A stretch of 24,228 bases of DNA, from the IMG/VR virus record IMGVR_UViG_3300031251_000099, positions 1-24,228 of that record; one strand, 5' to 3'. Positions 1 through 7,566 of this stretch are shown here, piece by piece. Made by a program: the position numbers and the translations under genes. The notes beneath the pieces were generated by a model. That model was not told the origin of the DNA. It saw only the letters and a list, made by a program, of their open reading frames with translations, and made no database searches. The stretch is from a virus. Within the stretch, counting starts at the first letter, position 1, and each line of letters begins with the position of its first letter.

Positions 1-127
1 GGTTGTAATTATTGCTTGCGTCTTTCCATAGCTTGTAGCCATTGCCAAGCCATCCTGATGTATATGCAATACTATTTGATACTTGTGTATCTGTGCAAAG
101 ACAACCACTAAGTAATGCTGTACCTGC
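1..127. repeat. Terminal overlap of circular contig, left copy
   Basis: These 127 bases are identical to 24102-24228. The length equals a common maximum assembly k-mer, and a protein-coding frame passes straight through the join, so I read it as the overlap left by assembling a circular or circularly permuted genome. It is not a biological terminal repeat. The non-redundant circle is 24,101 bp. Confidence 0.95.
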
Positions 128-997
128 ATTTAAACCAGTGAAGAAACCACATATAAGCCTATTACTTGTACCTCCAAGGTTAGTACAAGCAGTACCATTA
201 GTTTTTGGATAAATACCATAAGTAGTATCAAGTACCCAAGTACTGCCAGCAGCACAAGTTGCACTACACCACATTGCAACATCTTTTGCAGTTGGGGTTG
301 CAACAATATTTACATATTTACTTGCTAAACAAGTACCATTTTCAATAACAACACCAGTTACACAAACACCTGCTGTATTAGTTTCTAAAACCTTTGTTGC
401 TCCAAAGTGCAGTGCCACACAGCCACAATTACAAGTACCACCAGCATTAGTACCAACACCACCTTTAATAAAAATATTACCACCAGTTGTACCACCTGCA
501 CCGCTTACAAGATTAGCATTACCACCACAAATTACAACATCACCACCAGTTGCAGCAGTACCAGCAGCACCACAAGCATAACCACCAATTATATATGTAT
601 CACCACCGCACATTGCAGTGCCAACAGTAGCTGTACCAGCAATTACACATACATCACCTGCACAGCTATTACCAGCGTAAACAAAGTTTCTTGGCTGGCC
701 AATAATACTTATATTGTATTGCTGTCCACAGGTATTTGGTAAGGTTATTGTTCTACTTGCACCAGATAATAGGGTAATATTACCACTGCAAATACTGGTA
801 GCACAGACATTACCAACAAAGACTACATTACTGCAAACATTTTGTGTAGTACCTGTAAGTGCTAAATAATTAGTAGTAATTACAGGGGTTGTTCCACCTG
901 CACCACCAGCAAAGGTTATACCACCAACATTTGAATAAATCCTGGCATTTCTTGCAATGCTTGGTACTGCTATATTATATGTGTTAACTGTATTCAT
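1..997 (-). CDS. Cysteine-rich tail fibre, N-terminal part (continues at 24101)
   Basis: This is the first third of a fibre gene that starts at ATG 997 and crosses the contig join. The frame continues without a stop at 24101 and ends at 22009, giving 3090 nt and 1029 residues. Only residues 1-332 lie here. They are low in charge and rich in Gly, Thr, Ala, Val and Asn, with glycine-rich stretches around residues 30-40 and 140-190 that suggest beta-structured shaft repeats. About 20 cysteines occur in 332 residues, which is extreme beside neighbouring tail genes. The start lies 3 bp past the stop of the tail hub gene, so the two are co-transcribed. Position after hub and tape measure, with a C-terminal S74 chaperone in the other part, supports a host-recognition fibre. 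The receptor cannot be told from sequence. Confidence 0.85.
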   Translation of the reverse strand, partial: MNTVNTYNIAVPSIARNARIYSNVGGITFAGGAGGTTPVITTNYLALTGTTQNVCSNVVFVGNVCATSICSGNITLLSGASRTITLPNTCGQQYNISIIGQPRNFVYAGNSCAGDVCVIAGTATVGTAMCGGDTYIIGGYACGAAGTAATGGDVVICGGNANLVSGAGGTTGGNIFIKGGVGTNAGGTCNCGCVALHFGATKVLETNTAGVCVTGVVIENGTCLASKYVNIVATPTAKDVAMWCSATCAAGSTWVLDTTYGIYPKTNGTACTNLGGTSNRLICGFFTGLNAGTALLSGCLCTDTQVSNSIAYTSGWLGNGYKLWKDASNNYN

Positions 998-1000
998 ATG

Positions 1001-3046
1001 TTATAAAAAATTAAAGGGTAAGTTATCTGCAAGACTTTCTACCATTGTAAGGGTATTGCTGTTATCGGCATAATTAATACTAATTGCCATTGGTACTAAT
1101 TTTTTGCCACTTAGGTAAGTGTTGTATGTCAGGTAACCAAGATAACTTGGTACTAAGTTTACATCTGCTGTTAGCTTTACTGTTGGGTTCTGATAATTAC
1201 TTAAGTAAGAATTTAATAGAAGTTGTTCAATAGTTGCTGTGTTGCCATTACGTGTCCAGTTTGGCACAGGGTACATACCATCACTTATACTACCATACTG
1301 ACTTGGAAAACCAGTAGTATTAGTACCGTTTAAAAGTGTAATGGTTTGCCCATCATTCTTAGCCTTGGGGTCAAGATAACCTGTATATTCTACATCGGTT
1401 GTTGCTATGCTGTTGCCAAGGTTATCACTTATTTCAAGTTTTAAATCACTTATACGTATGTCTTTTACTGCTGCACTATAATCTGTGCCACCAATATCTT
1501 TATCACTGAAGACATATGCACCTGTAAGTAATACTTGCAAAGGACTGTTAAGCCAAGTATTCAAAGGCATTAGCTGAAAATCTACGTATTTTTTACTTGT
1601 ACTAAAGTATGCCTTGTTGTAAATCCACTGGTCACTTATTGGATTTGCAAATGTGTTATCATCATAATACGTAAGTTTAAATGTATTTAAATTTGTAAGG
1701 GTACTTGCTGAAGCTGTCCACATAAAGTTACCCCAAGTTTGATTATTACCACTTCTAAGAAGCAAGTATAATGCTGCATATTTAATGTTTGGGTTTGGGT
1801 TTTCTGTTGGGTCTGCTTCCCTTGTCTTTGTTCTGAAATAAGCCTTACAGCTTATCTTTATCCAATAACAATTATTTATACTAATGCTATTGGACATAAT
1901 AAAAGGTTTTACTTTAAAGTTCAAAGAACTTGTGGCAAAGTTTGTACCTGTTGCCAAGTACTTCATATAATAAGCACTACTTGAAGTATTAGTACTACCT
2001 GTGCCTTTCATCAGCGCAAAGAAGCCAATGCCACCATAATTAGCAGTTTTGCTTTGGTTATAATTATATTCTGTCCAGCCATACTGTGCATCTGCAACAG
2101 TTGTTAACCTACCTGTTTGGCTGCTGAAATCTGAACTACTTGCACTGAAATTATTAAGGGTATTCATATTGTAAGCACTATACTTAATAACTTCTTTGTT
2201 AATACTCGGTAATATTTCAAGCTGTTGATTATCTGTAAAGAATTTAATGGTACTTAAGTCACCAAGGTTAGTGGTAATGCTATCAGTACTGATATAAGCA
2301 TATGTACTACTGTTGAACTTCTTAAAACTTGCTGGTGATGTTAAGAGGGTGTTAAAATCATAGATAAACAAGCTACCTTGGTCTTGTACAATGCTTGCAC
2401 CATATGGTTGAAGTATTGCTTCAAGTACTTTTCTCAGTGTTTGTGGTACACCATCTTCATCATAAAAATTTTCACATATTCTATTGGACATATGTAAAAT
2501 AGTATTACTTGCAATGGTTGGAAGATTAGCAGCAGTAGTACTAAGACCTACGTATATGTAATTCCAAGGCAAGCCAAGTCTATTTAAGATTATTTGAAGT
2601 ATTTGCCATTCACTTTTTAAACCAGTGTATCTATTGCCAGCAGCATCTACAAAGTTCATACGTGACAATAGTGCAAAGCCATCATTAGCAGTAAAGCTAA
2701 CAGGGTAATTATTAATTGCATTAAAGTTTTCCCTGTATAATTCAGAATCTAAGTAACCTGTCCAAATCATACTACCATTTTTGGTAAGTTTTACCAAGTA
2801 GTGCAGCATATCATTTGTATAGAGGTTCATAAATTGTCTATCAGTAGTACTGATTAAATTAAGTGTTGCACCTGCTGCCCTAACTGCATCAAATTTTTTT
2901 GCTTCAGGATAATCAACTATAAAGGGGTTCTGGTCACCACGTATTTCTGTGTTAACTGTTGCGCCAGTGTAAAATAATTGCACTTGATAGCTATCATTAG
3001 CCACTTGGCTTTTGAAATTCATATAATATAAGTTATTCCAAGCCAT
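1001..3046 (-). CDS. Tail hub / distal tail protein
   Basis: This 681-residue protein lies between the tape measure gene (2 bp away) and the fibre gene (3 bp away). In siphoviruses this position holds the distal tail or tail-associated hub protein. It opens with MAWNNLYYMNFKS and continues with beta-rich sequence around residues 30-110 (TEIRGD, DAVRAAGATLNL, MIWTGYLDSELY). That pattern is typical of the large hub proteins of Bacteroidota phages, whose N-terminal half resembles the gpD/Dit-like hub fold. The rest is aromatic and Asn/Ser/Thr-rich with no enzyme motif that I recognise. It has only about three cysteines, in sharp contrast to the fibre downstream. The role is inferred from order and general character, and a receptor-binding or carbohydrate-binding role for the C-terminal half cannot be excluded. 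Confidence 0.7.
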   Translation of the reverse strand: MAWNNLYYMNFKSQVANDSYQVQLFYTGATVNTEIRGDQNPFIVDYPEAKKFDAVRAAGATLNLISTTDRQFMNLYTNDMLHYLVKLTKNGSMIWTGYLDSELYRENFNAINNYPVSFTANDGFALLSRMNFVDAAGNRYTGLKSEWQILQIILNRLGLPWNYIYVGLSTTAANLPTIASNTILHMSNRICENFYDEDGVPQTLRKVLEAILQPYGASIVQDQGSLFIYDFNTLLTSPASFKKFNSSTYAYISTDSITTNLGDLSTIKFFTDNQQLEILPSINKEVIKYSAYNMNTLNNFSASSSDFSSQTGRLTTVADAQYGWTEYNYNQSKTANYGGIGFFALMKGTGSTNTSSSAYYMKYLATGTNFATSSLNFKVKPFIMSNSISINNCYWIKISCKAYFRTKTREADPTENPNPNIKYAALYLLLRSGNNQTWGNFMWTASASTLTNLNTFKLTYYDDNTFANPISDQWIYNKAYFSTSKKYVDFQLMPLNTWLNSPLQVLLTGAYVFSDKDIGGTDYSAAVKDIRISDLKLEISDNLGNSIATTDVEYTGYLDPKAKNDGQTITLLNGTNTTGFPSQYGSISDGMYPVPNWTRNGNTATIEQLLLNSYLSNYQNPTVKLTADVNLVPSYLGYLTYNTYLSGKKLVPMAISINYADNSNTLTMVESLADNLPFNFL

Positions 3047-3048
3047 AA

Positions 3049-4734
3049 TTAAGATATTCTATTTATTCTATTATTATAATTTGAAAGTACACCAACAAGG
3101 CTTGTACCATCTATTTTAAAAGTTACTTGTCCACCACCCGCAACACCTGTATTTAATGATTTAAATAAGTTCTGTTGCTGTCCTTGGTTTAATATCATTT
3201 CACCAGCATTTACCCTTGCTAATTGGTGGTCACCAGAATAACTATTACCACCCATTATACCACCAGTACTGAACTTTGGAAGTTTAGACCACAAAGCCAT
3301 AACTACAGTAATACCAGCAGCAGCAGCAACAAGACCTGCAATACCTAATGTACCTTGGTTTGCAGGGTTCTTTGGGTTTAATGCATTAATAACACTGTTT
3401 GCAAGTGCTTGTGCAAGTAAACCCATAATTACTTTACGTATACCATCAAGCATATTTGTTACCATATCTTTAAAACTTGCTTTACCACCATTAGCCATAG
3501 CTATAAAAGCATCACTAATACTATCTAAAGCACCTGTAAATTCTTTTGCAACAAATTTTGCATCATTAATAGTATCTATCATTCTTTGAAAATAATCTAT
3601 ACCTTTTTGCATTTCCTTTTCAGGTGGCATTGGTAATGGTATTGCCTTTAAACTACTTGTATCAAGTTTACCAAAACCCTGACTTTTATCTATTGCATTT
3701 TGTGCTTTCCACCAATTTTTATCTGCTTCTATTTGCCTTTTATCTTTATCAATATATGCTTGTAGTTCTGCATCAAGTGCATCAAGACTTTCTGCTTTCT
3801 GTTGTTTAATTAAGTCAAGCTGTGCTTGTAATTCACCAGTTATTGCGTGATGTTTCTTATTAGTACTTGTCACTGCATCGGTATATTCAGCTTCAGCAGC
3901 ATTAATTTGAATCTGATAAGAATTATATTCTTTCATCAAATCATTTTTTTGCTGTACCTTCTTAATACCACCAGATTCAAGTACAAATTTTTGCTGCTCG
4001 TCTTTAATATGTTCTATTGTCAAGTCTTTGATGCTTTCCATCTTTTTACGGTATTCATCTAAAAACTTCATTCTTTCAGCAGCACTGTAAGTTTCCTTAT
4101 CAGTCATTTTTTCCTGTAATACACTGGCATCACGTTTAAGCGTGCTTATGTTCAATTCATAAGTAATGTTATCCTTACTCATTTTTATCATCAAGTCACT
4201 TAACTGCTTTGCAACTGCAAGGTTTTCTTTAAGTCTGTCAACAGCACCTGTAAATGCTTCTTTTGCACTGGCTGCTGCTCCGGCAAAGTCACCCTTGAAT
4301 AATTTTATAAGTGCTTCACCAAGCATTTTAAGTGTACCTAAAACTGTTTGTACCACTGCTTTTATAGCATTTATTGCACGTGTGAAAATATTACTACCTT
4401 CTTGACTTTTACTAAACCAAGTAACAAGGCTTACCAATGCTGCAACAATTGCCAGTAATGGTATTGCCAGCATTGCAGTTTTTAATGCACCCAAACTTGG
4501 AAGCATACCCATTATGCCTTTTCCAACACCACCAAAGCCTTGTGTAAGTTTAGTAAGTCCACCAAGCTGGTCTGTAAGGGGTTTGGTAAGTCCATTAAAT
4601 GCAGATTTTATACCATCAGTAGCACTTGCACTTGCGGTTTGCAGGTCTTTAGTCTTTGCTTTGGCTTTGTCTATGCCATCTGTGAAGCCAGCAGCATTAA
4701 GTGTTAAGGTTGTTAATAGGTCAAACTTTGCCAT
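3049..4734 (-). CDS. Tail tape measure protein
   Basis: The tape measure sets tail length and passes into the host envelope during DNA injection. The protein has 561 residues. The N-terminus (MAKFDLLTTLTLNAAGFTDG) has the usual tape-measure opening. A hydrophobic segment near residues 85-110 (MLAIPLLAIVAALVSLVTWF) could span a membrane, and long charged helices follow (about 160-350). A second hydrophobic stretch lies at about 460-485. The C-terminus carries the typical GGIMGGNSYSGDHQLARVNAGEMILN motif region. It contains no cysteine. At 561 residues it predicts a short tail, roughly 80 nm by the usual 1.5 angstrom per residue rule. It follows the frameshifted chaperone gene and has its own copy of the GTATTTATA motif 20 bp upstream. 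Confidence 0.92.
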   Translation of the reverse strand: MAKFDLLTTLTLNAAGFTDGIDKAKAKTKDLQTASASATDGIKSAFNGLTKPLTDQLGGLTKLTQGFGGVGKGIMGMLPSLGALKTAMLAIPLLAIVAALVSLVTWFSKSQEGSNIFTRAINAIKAVVQTVLGTLKMLGEALIKLFKGDFAGAAASAKEAFTGAVDRLKENLAVAKQLSDLMIKMSKDNITYELNISTLKRDASVLQEKMTDKETYSAAERMKFLDEYRKKMESIKDLTIEHIKDEQQKFVLESGGIKKVQQKNDLMKEYNSYQIQINAAEAEYTDAVTSTNKKHHAITGELQAQLDLIKQQKAESLDALDAELQAYIDKDKRQIEADKNWWKAQNAIDKSQGFGKLDTSSLKAIPLPMPPEKEMQKGIDYFQRMIDTINDAKFVAKEFTGALDSISDAFIAMANGGKASFKDMVTNMLDGIRKVIMGLLAQALANSVINALNPKNPANQGTLGIAGLVAAAAGITVVMALWSKLPKFSTGGIMGGNSYSGDHQLARVNAGEMILNQGQQQNLFKSLNTGVAGGGQVTFKIDGTSLVGVLSNYNNRINRIS

Positions 4735-4754
4735 AAAAATTAATATTATCTATG

Positions 4755-4770
4755 CTTATAAATACAAAAA
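4755..4770 (-). promoter_or_regulatory. GTATTTATA motif before tape measure gene
   Basis: The minus strand reads TTTTTGTATTTATAAG, 20 bp before the ATG at 4734. It is an exact example of the motif repeated before many genes in this genome. It lies between the stop of the chaperone extension (4779) and the tape measure start. Confidence 0.6.
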
Positions 4771-4778
4771 ACCCTGCT

Positions 4779-5395
4779 TTAAATCAGTGGCAAGTATTCA
4801 CGGTATTCTGTAGGTTCTCTGAACATTTTAAGCAGGTCTTCTGCTGCCCTGTTACGTTCTTCCTTGCTTGGCTGTACTTCTTTATCATCCCAATTAAACT
4901 TAAGTACATCAGTTAATTTTAGGTGTTCACTCCAAGGTGCTGCGGTGTAATAGCACATAAGTCTTACCTGTTCCCAATTATCTTTATATTGTTGGTAATA
5001 CTGTTCTAATAGTGCTTCAAGTTCAAAGACTTCCATAGTATCAAGAAAGTACTGAGGTTGTACACCCATACTTACTACTATACCATAGATTGTTTTAATA
5101 CTTAGATTTTCTTTACTTTTTTTTTGCTCTGCTGTTCTGGCTTTACCAAGCTGTTAAAAAACTTTTCTACTTGGTCTTGATTGTCATCTATAAGGTCTAT
5201 AAATTCATCAAAGCTGTACTTGAAGGTTTCCTTATTAGCTGCCTTCAGTATGCAATACATCATAGCAAGCTGGTCTGATATTTTTTGACTTTCAGTATAT
5301 TGTTTGCCTTGCATTTCTTCAAAGTACATCAAGGCACGAAAACTTTGTTTTATTTGGTATTCCGTTTTACCAAGGGTAAATTTTAATTCATTCAT
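4779..5395 (-). CDS. Tail assembly chaperone, -1 frameshift fusion (gpGT-like)
   Basis: This is the extended product made if ribosomes slip back one base on the A9 run at 5117-5125. I translated the join: after the slip the frame reads SKENLSIKTIYGIVVS and enters the second frame (MGVQPQYFLD...) with no stop. The product is about 205 residues. The second frame alone (4779-5069, 96 residues) has an ATG but no GTATTTATA motif before it, and it lies just after the first stop (5102). In lambda-like siphoviruses the gpG/gpGT pair made this way coats the tape measure protein before tail tube assembly. Order (tail tube, G, GT, tape measure) matches that arrangement exactly. The frameshift is inferred, not shown. 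Independent initiation at 5069 is the alternative. Confidence 0.8.
5102..5395 (-). CDS. Tail assembly chaperone, unshifted product (gpG-like)
   Basis: This 97-residue acidic protein (MNELKFTLGKTEYQIKQSFR...) resembles the short tail assembly chaperones of siphoviruses by size, position and its helical, charged C-terminal half. It lies between the tail tube gene and the tape measure gene. It ends with a lysine run, KKKVKKI, encoded by the nine-A slippery stretch, followed by TAA at 5104-5102. A terminator at 5432-5470 and a GTATTTATA motif at 5412-5426 precede it, so it probably starts a separate transcript from the tail tube gene. The start at 5395 is the first ATG after that motif (16 bp). 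Confidence 0.8.
   Translation of the reverse strand: MNELKFTLGKTEYQIKQSFRALMYFEEMQGKQYTESQKISDQLAMMYCILKAANKETFKYSFDEFIDLIDDNQDQVEKFFNSLVKPEQQSKKKVKKI
5117..5125 (-). other. Slippery A9 run, probable -1 ribosomal frameshift site
   Basis: In the zero frame the codons are AAA AAA AAA GTA, so A_AAA_AAA_G provides a classic slippery heptamer. A -1 slip avoids the TAA 12 nt further on and joins the two chaperone frames. I did not identify a strong downstream stimulatory stem-loop. Confidence 0.8.
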
Positions 5396-5411
5396 ATTGT
5401 TATGTATTTAC

Positions 5412-5426
5412 CTATAAATACAAAAA
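5412..5426 (-). promoter_or_regulatory. GTATTTATA motif before tail chaperone gene
   Basis: The minus strand reads TTTTTGTATTTATAG, 16 bp before the ATG at 5395 and directly behind the terminator at 5432-5470. A promoter is what would be needed at this point. Confidence 0.65.
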
Positions 5427-5431
5427 GCAAT

Positions 5432-5470
5432 AAAAAAAAATAGGGTTGCTAAGTGTGAACCTAACAACCC
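5432..5470 (-). terminator. Rho-independent terminator after tail tube gene
   Basis: On the minus strand an 11-bp stem (GGGTTGTTAGG with CTTAGCAACCC, two G-U pairs, loop TTCACA) is followed by a run of nine T. It lies 38 bp past the stop of the tail tube gene, insulating that highly expressed gene from the chaperone genes. Confidence 0.88.
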
Positions 5471-5507
5471 CAAATACATAACAAAAAAACAGAAAAAAAG
5501 AAGAAAA

Positions 5508-5960
5508 TTATGCGAATGACAAAGCACCAGTACCAACTATGTTGGCTGTGTATGTTACGTCTGCACCATCTTGTGAATTAATACTAAGTGCTGTGATAAT
5601 TCCACAACCACTAAATTTATTAGTAGTACAGCTTGTCCAGTTTGGTGCTGAACCAGCAGCACTTGCAAAGGCTACGTTTACAATACATCGGTTGTTAAAA
5701 TAACCCCATAATTTATTAAAGTTATTGGTTGTACCTGTTGTACCATAATTGTAAAGCTGGTCACTACTTACAGACCAACTAAATTTAGCTGGTGTATTTT
5801 CATCCCAGTTACCACTATCCTTACTTGAAGTTTTTCTTGTACTAAGGTCTATTTTTAAATCAGCTTTTGTACTAAAAGCCATTGGCATTACTGCTGTTGC
5901 GCCTGAAGATGCAAATAACATCATCTGGCCACCATATACTACACAACTTGTTTGACTCAT
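5508..5960 (-). CDS. Major tail tube protein
   Basis: This 150-residue protein lies between the tail-completion protein and the tail chaperones, the standard place of the tail tube subunit. The sequence is beta-rich with few charges and opens with MSQTSCVVYGGQMMLFA. A central segment (STKADLKIDLSTRKTSSKDSG..W) resembles tube proteins of Bacteroidota siphoviruses, in which tagged lysine/serine-rich loops precede a tryptophan-containing strand. It has the signature of a strongly expressed structural gene: its own GTATTTATA motif 33 bp upstream, a leader closely similar to that of the major capsid gene, and a strong terminator behind. It contains several cysteines, unusual for a tube protein but far fewer than the fibre. 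Confidence 0.82.
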   Translation of the reverse strand: MSQTSCVVYGGQMMLFASSGATAVMPMAFSTKADLKIDLSTRKTSSKDSGNWDENTPAKFSWSVSSDQLYNYGTTGTTNNFNKLWGYFNNRCIVNVAFASAAGSAPNWTSCTTNKFSGCGIITALSINSQDGADVTYTANIVGTGALSFA

Positions 5961-5993
5961 ATTAATATTTTTTAAATTTTACTCATTATTTTA

Positions 5994-6008
5994 TTATAAA
6001 TACAAAAA
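5994..6008 (-). promoter_or_regulatory. GTATTTATA motif before tail tube gene
   Basis: The minus strand reads TTTTTGTATTTATAA, 33 bp before the ATG at 5960. The 33-nt leader is very like that of the major capsid gene (AAAATAA..AG.AAAA...TTTAAA). Confidence 0.68.
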
Positions 6009-6040
6009 GATTTGGAATACATTAAAATCTACTGCGTTTT

Positions 6041-6412
6041 TTATACAACACTGTGTACTGTAAATTCAAGTTTCTGTGTAAAAATCTGGTCTGTTACTGT
6101 TTCTTCAATACTTGTAAGGTATATGTCTTTTATATTTATACCTGCATAAACACCACCAACCCTTGAAAGTGCATCAATAAGTTTACCACCAATGGTTATA
6201 CCTGTGCCATAATCAGCACTAAGTATATAAATGGTTACTACACTATCATAAGTGCAAGCATCACGTGTCCAGTTTACTGTACTACTTCTTTCAAAACCAA
6301 TAAAAGGTAATGGCGTATTTTCCGGTGCTTGTAATGGGTAAATTCTATTATTTACCAGTGTGTAAGTAGCACCACTGATAAGGGTAAATATGGCTTGGTT
6401 TAAATTAATCAT
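6041..6412 (-). CDS. Tail completion protein (DUF3168-like)
   Basis: This 123-residue protein starts with the hydrophobic helix MINLNQAIFTLISGATYTLVNNRIYPLQAPENTPLPFI. That opening and the 'iyp..ap..tplPfi' signature are typical of the DUF3168 / gp17-like tail completion family, which caps the tail tube at the head-tail interface. The central T/D-rich segment and 'IGGKLIDALSRVGG' fit the family's helix that follows the first beta strands. It lies between the HNH gene and the tail tube gene, with a GTATTTATA motif 14 bp upstream. The match is from recall of family pattern. Confidence 0.8.
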   Translation of the reverse strand: MINLNQAIFTLISGATYTLVNNRIYPLQAPENTPLPFIGFERSSTVNWTRDACTYDSVVTIYILSADYGTGITIGGKLIDALSRVGGVYAGINIKDIYLTSIEETVTDQIFTQKLEFTVHSVV

Positions 6413-6426
6413 ACTTCAAATATTTA

Positions 6427-6440
6427 CTTATAAATACAAA
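6427..6440 (-). promoter_or_regulatory. GTATTTATA motif before tail completion gene
   Basis: The minus strand reads TTTGTATTTATAAG, 14 bp before the ATG at 6412. It overlaps the final codons of the HNH gene, so in this one case the motif is partly coding. Confidence 0.6.
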
Positions 6441-6736
6441 TTATTATGAATTTTGTGGTGACATTCTTGGCATAGACTTTTAAGGTTATCATAATTAAAT
6501 CCAAGTTCTTGTTTTTCCTCTATATTTTCACCCTTACTTATTTCCTTTATATGGTGTACATCCTGCGCTGGTGTTAGCTTTCCAAGTTCCAGGCATTTTT
6601 CACATAATGGATTTTCTCTTAATTTTTGTAGTCTTAATTTCTTCCACCTAAGTGTATTATATACGTGTTTATGAATTTCATTTTTATTATTACTGTCATA
6701 AACCCTTGGCTTCCGGTTTAAATTAATTGTTGGCAT
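6428..6736 (-). CDS. HNH endonuclease
   Basis: This 102-residue protein has a full HNH nuclease core. C45-x2-C48 (CEKC), the HHIKEI motif, an asparagine and leucine in the YDNLKSLC segment, and a closing C-x2-C-H-x3-H (CQECHHKIH) together form a zinc-bound beta-beta-alpha metal fold. HNH proteins in HK97-like phages often work with terminase in DNA packaging, and those usually sit next to the terminase genes. Here the gene is between two neck genes about 4.6 kb away. Its ATG overlaps the stop of the gp10-like gene (TAATG), so it is translationally coupled within the neck operon. It could be a packaging cofactor or a homing-type nuclease that has settled between neck genes. Confidence 0.9.
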   Translation of the reverse strand: MPTINLNRKPRVYDSNNKNEIHKHVYNTLRWKKLRLQKLRENPLCEKCLELGKLTPAQDVHHIKEISKGENIEEKQELGFNYDNLKSLCQECHHKIHNNLYL

Positions 6737-7212
6737 TATTTCTTGTTAGCATATTTGGCTACAGTCTTTTCAAAGCTGGCTACTATTGCATCTTGTACAC
6801 CTGCTACTGCTTGGTCTTTTGTACTGTCAACTGCATCACTAAAAAAGTGACCAGCTTTAAGTTTTCCGGTAAATCTTTTGCTTTTCTTCTGTGTTCTGTC
6901 ATTTGTACCATATTCCAAGAACCTAATTATATAACCATCATAACCCTTTTCACCACCCTTAACACCTATCTTTTGACCTACTTTTGTCTGCATTGCTTGA
7001 TTCACAAAGCATTTAAGTAAATGATTATCTTTTAAATTATACCTGCTTTGGAAGTTGGCTTTAACCTGTTGCAAGATTATATTACCACTGTCTCTAAGAC
7101 CTTTTTTTACTATCTGTGACTGTATGGCTGGTGTAAGTTCATCAAAAAGTTTTCCAAGTTCTGTACTATTCAATAATTGAATACCTGTATTTTTTACATC
7201 ATAGGTTGCCAT
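6736..7212 (-). CDS. HK97 gp10-like neck / tail terminator protein
   Basis: This 158-residue protein fits the HK97 gp10 family. It has an N-terminal helix pair (ELGKLFDELTPAIQSQIVKKGLRDSGNIILQQVKANF) and the characteristic segment YIIRFLEYGTNDRTQKKSKRFTGKLKAGHFF, where 'FLEyGT' and the later aromatic 'HFF' are the family's hallmarks. A C-terminal helix closes the protein. Members of this family act at the head-tail joint. It follows the head-closure gene after 31 bp and its stop overlaps the HNH start. No GTATTTATA motif precedes it, so it is read from an upstream promoter. Confidence 0.82.
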   Translation of the reverse strand: MATYDVKNTGIQLLNSTELGKLFDELTPAIQSQIVKKGLRDSGNIILQQVKANFQSRYNLKDNHLLKCFVNQAMQTKVGQKIGVKGGEKGYDGYIIRFLEYGTNDRTQKKSKRFTGKLKAGHFFSDAVDSTKDQAVAGVQDAIVASFEKTVAKYANKK

Positions 7213-7243
7213 AATATTTACTATTTTCTATTATTTTTTATTA

Positions 7244-7564
7244 TTATGCATTAATCAATTCTACAGTAATTTCAAGGCTTTCACGGTAACCAATTTCAGT
7301 TATATTCAAAATTTTATACATTTGGTTATTATACTGTATTCTATCATTTGTGTAAATTGTTCTGTAGTATGTAATGAATGTAAAAATCTGTGAATTGAAT
7401 ATTTCGTAATTATTCATACCAAGGCTGCCAGCTTCTTTTTTAATACCAGCCTTTATTGTCATAACATTAGTATATGTGTCTTTGGTTGCTCCAAAGGCAT
7501 CACGTAATACTGAATATCTAAAAATAGATATTGTTTTTCTTAGGTTTCCGGCAATTATTGGCAT
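7244..7564 (-). CDS. Head closure / head-tail joining protein
   Basis: This 106-residue protein looks like the SPP1 gp16 / HK97 head-tail joining family. It has the opening 'GNLRKTISIFRYSVLRDAFGATKDTYTNV', where the family starts with 'lr..i.i......D..Gg....w....', and a beta-strand ending 'YKILNITEIGYRESLEITVELI', like the family's 'y.I..i.d....r.l.l.c...'. It plugs the connector after DNA packaging. The gene starts 2 bp from the stop of the connector gene, so the two are coupled. The length is normal for the family. Confidence 0.82.
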   Translation of the reverse strand: MPIIAGNLRKTISIFRYSVLRDAFGATKDTYTNVMTIKAGIKKEAGSLGMNNYEIFNSQIFTFITYYRTIYTNDRIQYNNQMYKILNITEIGYRESLEITVELINA

Positions 7565-7566
7565 AG

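Noticed and set aside
1-127. 127-bp direct terminal repeat as a true phage terminal redundancy (T7 style).
   Set aside because: It lies within a coding gene and its length equals a common assembler k-mer, so assembly overlap explains it better.
407-742. A rightward frame of 111 residues made mostly of Thr, Ile, Ser and Asn.
   Set aside because: It is the complement of the fibre gene. The odd composition mirrors that gene's Gly/Val/Cys codons, and it has no leader or partner gene.
4755-4770. TATAAATA on the plus strand as a T4-type late promoter.
   Set aside because: All copies before the leftward genes have TATAAATA on the non-transcribed orientation. In the direction of transcription they read TATTTATA, so T4 gp55 specificity cannot be assumed.
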